Of a DNA stretch of 64,000 nt, positions 43,618-49,787 are shown piece after piece (the first letter of the stretch is position 1; every line of letters starts with the position of its first letter). A model generated the notes under the pieces. That model made no database searches. It was given only the letters and a program-made list of their open reading frames with translations, and was not told where the DNA came from. The translations under genes were made by a program, and so were the position numbers. The DNA is from Arthrobacter sp. MMS18-M83 (GTDB lineage: Bacteria; Actinomycetota; Actinomycetes; Actinomycetales; Micrococcaceae). The stretch lies in NCBI RefSeq assembly GCF_026683955.1, contig NZ_CP113343.1, positions 4,464,001 through 4,528,000 of the forward strand. The letters run 5' to 3'.

Positions 43618-44487
43618 TCAATTACCGATCTCGGTGCGTACGGCGTAAAGCTCCGGGAAAAATGTCAGGTCGAGTGCCCGCTTGAGGAAGTCGACCCCCG
43701 AGGAGCCGCCCGTACCCACCTTGAATCCGATGGTTCGGTGCACCGTGCGCAAGTGGCGGAAGCGCCAAGCGTGGAAATTGTCCTCGATGTCTACGAGGTC
43801 TTCGCACGCCTCATAGAAACCCCATGGCGTGGCTTCGGATTCGTAGATCTCTTTGAAGACCGGGACAAGGTCCTTTTGGAACGTCCACGGTTGGCTCTTG
43901 TCACGTTCCAGGATTTCGGCGGGAACGGCGTAACCGGCCCGCGCCAATACCGCGAGAAAGGCATCGTAGAGAGTCGGCTGCTCAAGGAGCGCGCTGAGCT
44001 GGCTGTGAGTTGCCGGATCACTTTCGAAGACCCGGAGCATATCGCGGTTCTTGTTGCCCAGGATGAACTCAACGCCGCGGTACTGGTGGGACTGGAAGCC
44101 CGAGGAACTGCCCAGGAAGCGCCGGAATTCGGAGTACTCACGCGGAGTCAGCGTACCCAGGACCGACCACTGCTCAGTCATGGTCCGCTGTATGGCCTTG
44201 ACGCGTGCGATGCACTTGAGGGCCTTGGCAAGGTTGTCCGCATCGAGAAGCCGGCGGGCTTCAAGGAGTTCATGCAGGACGAGCTTGAGCCACAGTTCGC
44301 TGGTTTGGTGCTGGATGATGAACAGCAATTCGTCATGGTGTTCCGGTGTACTCAACGGGTGCTGGGCAGTGAGGAGGCGGTCAAGGTCCAGGTACCCGCC
44401 GTAGGACATGGCCTGGCTGAAGTCGGTGCGGACCGAATCCTCGATGGGCCTGATGCTTTGGGCAGAGTGGCCGGTGCGGTTTTCCAT
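43618..44487 (-). CDS. kynA: Tryptophan 2,3-dioxygenase
   Basis: This 289-residue heme dioxygenase makes N-formylkynurenine from tryptophan. Diagnostic segments are MSYGGYLDLDRLLTAQHPLS, FIIQHQTSELWLKLVLHEL, FLGSSSGFQSHQYRGVEFIL and near the C-terminus TGGSSGVDFL. The ATG at 44487 is six bases after a minus-strand TACGCT (44494-44499) with TTGACG 16 bases further up (44516-44521), so transcription should begin near the A of the start codon (leaderless). It is the first gene of kynA-kynU-paaX. Confidence 0.94.
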   Translation of the reverse strand: MENRTGHSAQSIRPIEDSVRTDFSQAMSYGGYLDLDRLLTAQHPLSTPEHHDELLFIIQHQTSELWLKLVLHELLEARRLLDADNLAKALKCIARVKAIQRTMTEQWSVLGTLTPREYSEFRRFLGSSSGFQSHQYRGVEFILGNKNRDMLRVFESDPATHSQLSALLEQPTLYDAFLAVLARAGYAVPAEILERDKSQPWTFQKDLVPVFKEIYESEATPWGFYEACEDLVDIEDNFHAWRFRHLRTVHRTIGFKVGTGGSSGVDFLKRALDLTFFPELYAVRTEIGN

Positions 44488-44493
44488 ACCTCG

Positions 44494-44521
44494 AGCGTAT
44501 CAGTTCTATGACGGACGTCAA
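44494..44521 (-). promoter_or_regulatory. Sigma-A-type promoter of kynA-kynU-paaX, leaderless
   Basis: On the minus strand the -35 TTGACG (44516-44521) and -10 TACGCT (44494-44499) are separated by 16 bases, and the -10 ends six bases before the kynA ATG. Both hexamers fit the housekeeping consensus well for this GC content. The distance implies a leaderless mRNA. A PaaX-type repressor would be expected to bind over or near this site, but I see no obvious palindrome to name as its box. Confidence 0.7.
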
Positions 44522-44619
44522 GATAGTGAATTTTCTCCGAATGTTCCCCCGATCAAGCCCGCGCAGTCGGCGCTCTTGTGTCTTACGCTGGGCTTATTGC
44601 CAAGTCCGGGAGGGGGCCT

Positions 44620-45117
44620 GTGAGCATCGTTACGCTGTATCTGGACGTCGACGGCGTCGTGAACCCCTTTGGTCCCATGGGCTTCACCGATTGGGGTACT
44701 GAATGGAAAATCGCCGACGCCGGAATACTGGACGTCGTTTATGCCGCCGAGCTGGTTGACGAACTCAACGCCCTGGCCGCACACCCCGCAGCGAGGTTTG
44801 TCTGGCTGACCACGTGGCAGCGGCTCGCCCCGGAGTTCCTGTGCCCGGCAATCGGTCTCCACGGTGAACGTTGGCCTGTCTTGACCAGTGACGGCTGGGA
44901 CCAGACCGCCGATTGGTGGAAGCTGGACGTTTTACAAAAGGACGTCCAAGAGTCCGGAGCCGAACGCTTCGTGTGGATGGATGATCAGTTGGCCCATGAG
45001 GCTGCAGCCCGCTCCTGGGCGGAATTCCTTGGTGACCGTGTGCTTTGGATCTCACCCGATCCGCGGCGCGGCCTGTCACGGAGCGATATCGAGGCTGTTC
45101 GGCGATTCCTCGGCTGA
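44620..45117 (+). CDS. HAD-domain protein
   Basis: The 165-residue protein has the first HAD motif LYLDVDGVVNPFG, a second Thr motif LTTWQRLAPEF and WMDDQLAHEAAARSWAE near the C-terminal catalytic acids. The short form, with no cap domain, resembles HAD-type proteins associated with RNA repair-like contexts (HAD_SAK_1-type), though annotation by family name only would overreach. The GTG at 44620 follows GGGAGGGGG. It is single and divergent from kynA by about 130 bases. Confidence 0.78.
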   Translation: MSIVTLYLDVDGVVNPFGPMGFTDWGTEWKIADAGILDVVYAAELVDELNALAAHPAARFVWLTTWQRLAPEFLCPAIGLHGERWPVLTSDGWDQTADWWKLDVLQKDVQESGAERFVWMDDQLAHEAAARSWAEFLGDRVLWISPDPRRGLSRSDIEAVRRFLG

Positions 45118-45285
45118 GTCGATGTTTGGCCAAGCAGGCACTGGCACGTAGGATTCTTAAGGTTTCACGCCCGCCATTGTTAATTCCGCCAGTGCAGTCA
45201 GATGAACGGTTGCTGAACAGTGCTGTGCACGGCAGGCCCGGGGAAGTGGAACTGCGCATCGTCGACTCTGCAGATTGGGCACCAG

Positions 45286-46500
45286 GTGGAAATCACCTTC
45301 ATGGTCGCGCTTGTCATAGCGCTGGCCTTATTTTTTGACTTCACCAACGGGTTCCATGACACTGCGAACGCAATGGCCACCCCTATCGCCACCGGCGCCA
45401 TCAAGCCCAAGACGGCGGTTGCCCTTGCCGCGGTGCTTAACCTCGCGGGCGCGTTCCTGTCGACCGAAGTGGCGAAGACCATTTCCGGAGGCCTCATCCG
45501 CGAGGGCACGGACGGCATCCACATCACGCCGGAGATCGTTTTCGCCGGGTTGATGGGGGCCATTCTGTGGAACATGTTCACTTGGCTCAAGGGGCTGCCG
45601 TCAAGTTCTTCCCATGCACTCTTCGGTGGGCTCATCGGGGCGGCGATCGTTGGAATCGGATTCCACGCGGTCAATTTCGATACCGTGCTGCAAAAGGTCA
45701 TTCTTCCGGCCATCTTCTCGCCCCTGCTTGCCGGCGCCGTGGCCTATCTCTGCACCAGGCTCGCCTACGCCCTGACATCCCGGCACGACCCCGAAACCGG
45801 TGACAAGCTGACCCAGAAGCGCGGTGGATTCCGCACCGGACAGATCTTCACCTCCAGCCTGGTTGCGCTGGCTCACGGCACCAATGACGCGCAGAAGACC
45901 ATGGGCATCATCACCCTGGTTCTCATTGCCGCCGGAACCCAGCGGGCCGGCAGCGGTCCACAACTCTGGGTCATCGGGGCCTGCGCACTTGCCATCGCCA
46001 TGGGAACCTACGCCGGCGGCTGGCGCATCATCCGGACCATGGGATCCGGCCTCACCGAAGTCAAACCCGCCCAGGGCTTTGCTGCGGAAGCAAGTACTGC
46101 TTCGGCAATCCTCGCTTCCTCCCATCTGGGCTTCGCGCTATCGACCACCCAGGTTGCCTCCGGCTCGGTCATCGGCTCGGGACTCGGACGTAAAGGCACA
46201 ACAGTGCGTTGGGGAACCGTGGGGCGTATCGCCACCGGCTGGCTCTTCACCCTCCCGGCCGCTGCCATCGTTGGGGCCCTGACGGCACTGCTTGTCGGCA
46301 TCGGCACCGTCGGCGTGGTTATCGCGGCAGTTGTGGGCACCGCCGTCGTCGTCTACATGTTCATCTACTCGAGGAAGTCGCACGTGGGTCACCACAACGC
46401 CGTCGAAGTCGAGGAAGCCGGCACAGCAGTCCGCTTCCGCAAGAAGAACGCCGGAAAACAAAGTCTGAGCCAGAGCATGAGTGAGGACATCCAGGCATGA
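45286..46500 (+). CDS. pit: Inorganic phosphate transporter, Pit family
   Basis: This 404-residue low-affinity phosphate permease has the duplicated Pit signature. The first copy is FFDFTNGFHDTANAMATPI near the N-terminus, with GSSSHALFGGLIGAAIVG-type residues (LPSSSSHALFGGLIGA) after it, and the second copy is SLVALAHGTNDAQKTMGII. About ten membrane segments are visible. I chose GTG 45286; ATG 45301 is an alternative. The stop overlaps the start of the next small membrane gene by four bases (46497-46500). Confidence 0.9.
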   Translation: MEITFMVALVIALALFFDFTNGFHDTANAMATPIATGAIKPKTAVALAAVLNLAGAFLSTEVAKTISGGLIREGTDGIHITPEIVFAGLMGAILWNMFTWLKGLPSSSSHALFGGLIGAAIVGIGFHAVNFDTVLQKVILPAIFSPLLAGAVAYLCTRLAYALTSRHDPETGDKLTQKRGGFRTGQIFTSSLVALAHGTNDAQKTMGIITLVLIAAGTQRAGSGPQLWVIGACALAIAMGTYAGGWRIIRTMGSGLTEVKPAQGFAAEASTASAILASSHLGFALSTTQVASGSVIGSGLGRKGTTVRWGTVGRIATGWLFTLPAAAIVGALTALLVGIGTVGVVIAAVVGTAVVVYMFIYSRKSHVGHHNAVEVEEAGTAVRFRKKNAGKQSLSQSMSEDIQA

Positions 46501-46718
46501 AGTGGTTGGATCTGGTTCAGGTAGCCGGGGCAACCCTGGTTGCGGCCGTGCTCTTGGTAGTGCTGTATTCGCTCGGCGTTCGACTCACGGCGATCGCGGG
46601 CGACGCCCGGCAGAAATCGACGGCAATCGTTCGGTCCCTTGCTTATCTGTGTTTCGTGTCCTGCGGAATCGCCGTGCTTTTCGGGATCTATCTGATCGTC
46701 CCGTATTTCACCAAATAG
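46497..46718 (+). CDS. Small membrane protein coupled to Pit
   Basis: The 73-residue product has two membrane segments (VQVAGATLVAAVLLVVLYSLGV and AYLCFVSCGIAVLFGIYLIV) joined by a charged RLTAIAGDARQKS loop. Its ATG overlaps the pit stop by four bases, so it is made with the transporter. Similar small proteins follow Pit in other actinobacteria, but I know no function. A role in assembling or regulating the transporter is inference. Confidence 0.75.
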   Translation: MKWLDLVQVAGATLVAAVLLVVLYSLGVRLTAIAGDARQKSTAIVRSLAYLCFVSCGIAVLFGIYLIVPYFTK

Positions 46719-46846
46719 CCTCGCCCTCGGGAACGCAAGCTCTGGCCGTCAAGTCCATTCGGGAGAATAATCGGCTGTGTAGCTGCGCACGCTGATTGGT
46801 CCCCTGGGAGGGGCCAATACGCCGCCTTCGGCAGGTGGGGGCTGAA

Positions 46847-47803
46847 ATGAACTACCGGACCCGGAACCGAATCCTCGGATTCCTGCTTCTTCCTGCTATT
46901 TTCGCCATGCTGGGCGGTTGCGCCGGTCCTTCACAAGATTCGGCCCCCGCTCAAGACTCCGCCTCCGCCCGATCCGGTGCCCCGGCGCCCGCATCGACCG
47001 CCGTGGTCGAACCCACCGTTGCGCCGCCGGGGGGTCCTGCGGGCCCGGACGTTCCGCCGCCGGCGGCGGCTCCTGTGGTGCGGTGGGTGCCGATCGGGCC
47101 GATCGGTCCCAACGATCCCCAGGAAGGGCGGATGTACCTCTACGCCCAGGGAAAAGACTGCGGTAACCTGCGCTCCGGCGTCGACGGCACCACCTTCAAG
47201 GACGTGTGGCTGGCCGCTGCCGCGGTCTGTGACGCGCTGCGCGCCAACACAGGTCAGTCGTGGCAGGCCGCGGCAGCTGCCACGGCGGCAATGCCGAAGG
47301 TTCCCCCGAACCGCTGCCTCGAGTTGGCGATCGTCTCTGTAATGCGGGGCGTGGTGGACTACCACGCGAGCAACCCCACATCGGCCGTTCCCCTTCAGCC
47401 AGGGATAGGCGAATCGTGCCCCCGCCATCTGAGCGGCCTCACCGTGGTTGATGAAAACCTCAATCCTGTTCCCGGCCTGCAACGACCCAGCGGACCGCGC
47501 ACTGGGGGGACCTGGGTGCGCCTGGACGGTTACTACGTCCGGGTGGGCTCATTGAAGATCGACGGCGTCGATTCCGGAGTTGAGACCCGCGGCGCCGGCG
47601 ACTACTCGCCGGTCTACTTCAAGACGCCCGCGGCCACAACCAAGAACTCCTTCACCGTCACCATCACTGACACGCTGGAAGTGGACGGTGCGGTCCAATT
47701 CTTCTACGACGACACAGTCGGATCGTCGGCAGGCTCCACAGGCGGACCGTCGTCGACAGCCGGACCGACCAAACCATCGCCAAGCGGCACGGCCTCGCGG
47801 TGA
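46847..47803 (+). CDS. Lipoprotein of unknown function
   Basis: This 318-residue protein begins with a lipoprotein signal ILGFLLLPAIFAMLGG-C, then a Ser/Ala/Pro-rich linker (residues 28-90), and a folded part with spaced Cys residues (GKDCGNLRSGVDG, AAVCDALRANTG, NRCLELAIVSVM, GESCPRHL) that may form disulfides. A second part contains TGGTWVRLDGYYVRVGSLKIDG and ends in a Gly/Ser/Thr/Pro tail. I do not recognise a family. The stop overlaps the start of the membrane protein gene by four bases (47800-47803). Confidence 0.7.
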   Translation: MNYRTRNRILGFLLLPAIFAMLGGCAGPSQDSAPAQDSASARSGAPAPASTAVVEPTVAPPGGPAGPDVPPPAAAPVVRWVPIGPIGPNDPQEGRMYLYAQGKDCGNLRSGVDGTTFKDVWLAAAAVCDALRANTGQSWQAAAAATAAMPKVPPNRCLELAIVSVMRGVVDYHASNPTSAVPLQPGIGESCPRHLSGLTVVDENLNPVPGLQRPSGPRTGGTWVRLDGYYVRVGSLKIDGVDSGVETRGAGDYSPVYFKTPAATTKNSFTVTITDTLEVDGAVQFFYDDTVGSSAGSTGGPSSTAGPTKPSPSGTASR

Positions 47804-48705
47804 GCGACGAATCCGCCAAGAAGGAATCCAACAACCAGGATGTGGTCCTGGTCGAGTCCCGCTGGCAGCGGACGCTTGACGTTCTCTCGGTGATCGGGCC
47901 GCCGTTGACCGTAGCCACGGCGCTGCTTGTCTATTTCGGTTGGGCGCGCACGGATGCGCAGGCAAAATCCATGGGCCTGGACGTGAGCCTCTTTGGCTAC
48001 ACCGTCCAGGACTTCATCCTGCGCAGCATCCAGTCGCTGTTCCGCCCGCTTGCCTGGTTGGCTATTATCGGGTTCCTCTGGCTCATGGCGGACCGCGGCG
48101 TGGACAAGCTGCTCGCGGACCAGCGGTTCCGGCCCGCCATTCGACGGACCGCGACGGCGCTGCTGGTGCTCGGCTTCCTTTTCGCCGCTGTGATGTGGAT
48201 CCTGACCATTTCGCAGCCGGAGCGGATCCTCCTCTACGTGCCGTACATGATCGCGGGCGGCTTGTTGCTGGGAACCTGGGGAATGAGCCTGCGCCGCCGG
48301 GCCGCTGCGGGCTCCGGGCGCAGCCTCACCGTGACACCCCGCGCGTTGGAACGTTCCTTCATCTTTGTGCTTGTCACGCTCCTTCTGTTCTGGGGCACGT
48401 CCGACTACGCCCAGGCACTGGGGCGCGGAGCCGCCGTCGACTACCAGGAACGCTCCCAACTCTTGCCCACAGCCGTCGTCTACAGCAAGGAACGGCTGGC
48501 CGTTACTGCCCCCAATGTCCACGAGGAAACCGCCGGGACCGCGGCCGAGCCGCTGTACCGGTACACGGGGCTCCGGCTGCTCGTGGTGAGCGGCGGACGG
48601 ATCTTCCTGCTCAACGATGGCTGGACGCTGAAGGAAGGCCGCGTCGTGGTGCTGCGCGATGATTCGAGCGTGCGCGTGGAGTATGGGAACCCATCGGCCG
48701 AATGA
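47800..48705 (+). CDS. Membrane protein of unknown function, coupled to lipoprotein
   Basis: The 301-residue protein has about five membrane segments (SVIGPPLTVATALLVYFGWA, LAWLAIIGFLWLMA, TALLVLGFLFAAVMWILT, LYVPYMIAGGLLLGTWGM, FIFVLVTLLLFWG) and a C-terminal extracytoplasmic domain. FGYTVQDFILRSIQSLFRPL lies after the first. The GTG at 47800 overlaps the lipoprotein stop by four bases, so the two probably act together at the membrane. No family recognised. Confidence 0.7.
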   Translation: MSDESAKKESNNQDVVLVESRWQRTLDVLSVIGPPLTVATALLVYFGWARTDAQAKSMGLDVSLFGYTVQDFILRSIQSLFRPLAWLAIIGFLWLMADRGVDKLLADQRFRPAIRRTATALLVLGFLFAAVMWILTISQPERILLYVPYMIAGGLLLGTWGMSLRRRAAAGSGRSLTVTPRALERSFIFVLVTLLLFWGTSDYAQALGRGAAVDYQERSQLLPTAVVYSKERLAVTAPNVHEETAGTAAEPLYRYTGLRLLVVSGGRIFLLNDGWTLKEGRVVVLRDDSSVRVEYGNPSAE

Positions 48706-48718
48706 GTATGGTAAGGCC

Positions 48719-49270
48719 ATGTCGGATTTCCAGTATTACGTGGCATCCTCGCTTGACGGGTTCATTGCCACCAATGAAGACGATCTCGGCTGGCTGCTCC
48801 AGTTCGAAGAGGCCGAGGGTGTCACCGAAAGCTACGAAGACTTCATGGCCGGCATCGGCTGCATTGTCATGGGTGGCCAGACGTATCGCTGGCTCATGGA
48901 ACATGAACCCGGGAAATGGCCTTACCCGGGTATCCCATGCTGGATCTTCACCCACCGCGAATATGCCGCGCCGGCTGGTGCGGACGTCACGTTCGTGCGT
49001 GGTGAGGTCCAGGAGTTCGCTCCGGACCTCATTGCGGACGCCGGCGACAAGAACGTGTGGCTGGTTGGCGGCGGAAACCTGGTTGCCCAATTCGCCAAGG
49101 TGGGATTGTTGGACGAGATTATTGTCACGCTAATCCCGGTCGCTTTGGGCTCCGGCAAGCGCTTGCTTCCCGTGGAGAGCGCGACGGCGCCGCTTGAGCT
49201 GGTCTCGTCCCGCCCCCTTGGTGGCGCGGCAGTGGAGCTGCGGTACCGGTTCCCCGCGCGGGCGCAATGA
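48719..49270 (+). CDS. Dihydrofolate reductase (RibD C-terminal) family protein
   Basis: This 183-residue protein has the RibD-C/DHFR-like fold: QYYVASSLDGFIATNEDDLGW at the N-terminus, then CIVMGGQTYRWL and NVWLVGGGNLVAQFAKVGLLDEIIVTLIPVALGSG. These NADPH-binding proteins are reductases of unknown substrate, distinct from folA. ATG 48719 lies six bases after TATGGT (48707-48712), so the mRNA is probably leaderless; an upstream frame overlapping the previous gene is rejected. Confidence 0.83.
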   Translation: MSDFQYYVASSLDGFIATNEDDLGWLLQFEEAEGVTESYEDFMAGIGCIVMGGQTYRWLMEHEPGKWPYPGIPCWIFTHREYAAPAGADVTFVRGEVQEFAPDLIADAGDKNVWLVGGGNLVAQFAKVGLLDEIIVTLIPVALGSGKRLLPVESATAPLELVSSRPLGGAAVELRYRFPARAQ

Positions 49271-49300
49271 TCCCGGCGGGCTGACAAGGGGCGCGAAGTG

Positions 49301-49768
49301 TCAGTGGGGCCTGTTGTCCCGGATCATGTTGGTGATCCGCGCGGTCGAGAGCCGGCGCCCGTGTTCGTCGGTCATGACGATTTCGTGGGTGGCGAGCGTG
49401 CCCCCCAGGTGGACGGCCGTGCATGTGCCGGTGACCAGGCCGCTTGCTACTGAGCGGTGGTGGGTTGCACCCACCTCGATTCCCACCACATGGCGTCCGG
49501 CTCCCGCGTGCAAGGCCGCCGAGAAGGAGCCCAGAGTCTCGGCAAGAACTACGTGGGCTCCGCCGTGGAGGATGCCGGCAACCTGGGTGTTCCCTTCCAC
49601 CGGCATGGTGGCGACGGTCCGTTCGGGGCTCAGTTCGAGGAACTTGATGCCCATCTTCGTCACGAGCGATCCCACCCCATAGCGCGAAAGCCAACCATGC
49701 AGCTCCGGCGGAACGCCAGCTGCATTGAGTTCGTCGGTGAACCGGCCCGGCGTGAAATTGTCCATCAT
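49301..49768 (-). CDS. Hotdog-fold thioesterase, PaaI/MenI type
   Basis: The protein of 155 residues has the PaaI-family motif GILHGGAHVVLAETLGSFSA with the catalytic region HVVGIEVGATHHRSVASG and a C-terminal THEIVMTDEHGRRLSTAR. It could be a phenylacetyl- or DHNA-CoA thioesterase. Start is one of two adjacent ATGs at 49768/49765. It is divergent from polA, with only about 20 bases between starts, so the two promoters lie inside the opposite gene's sequence. Substrate is not determined by sequence. Confidence 0.84.
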   Translation of the reverse strand: MMDNFTPGRFTDELNAAGVPPELHGWLSRYGVGSLVTKMGIKFLELSPERTVATMPVEGNTQVAGILHGGAHVVLAETLGSFSAALHAGAGRHVVGIEVGATHHRSVASGLVTGTCTAVHLGGTLATHEIVMTDEHGRRLSTARITNMIRDNRPH

Positions 49769-49780
49769 GGCAACTAGGCT
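49758..49780 (+). promoter_or_regulatory. polA promoter with PafBC-like spacing, leaderless
   Basis: TTGTCCATC (49758-49766), eight bases, then TAGGCT (49775-49780) reproduces the spacing of the actinobacterial DNA-damage promoter motif TTGTCRGTG-N8-TANNNT, with TTGTC exact and 6 of 9 positions matching overall. The -10 ends seven bases before GTG 49788, suggesting a leaderless transcript. Because -35-like and -10 are only 11 bases apart, a regulator such as PafBC would be expected to help. This is a motif match, not a proof. Confidence 0.55.
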
Positions 49781-49787
49781 GGCACCT

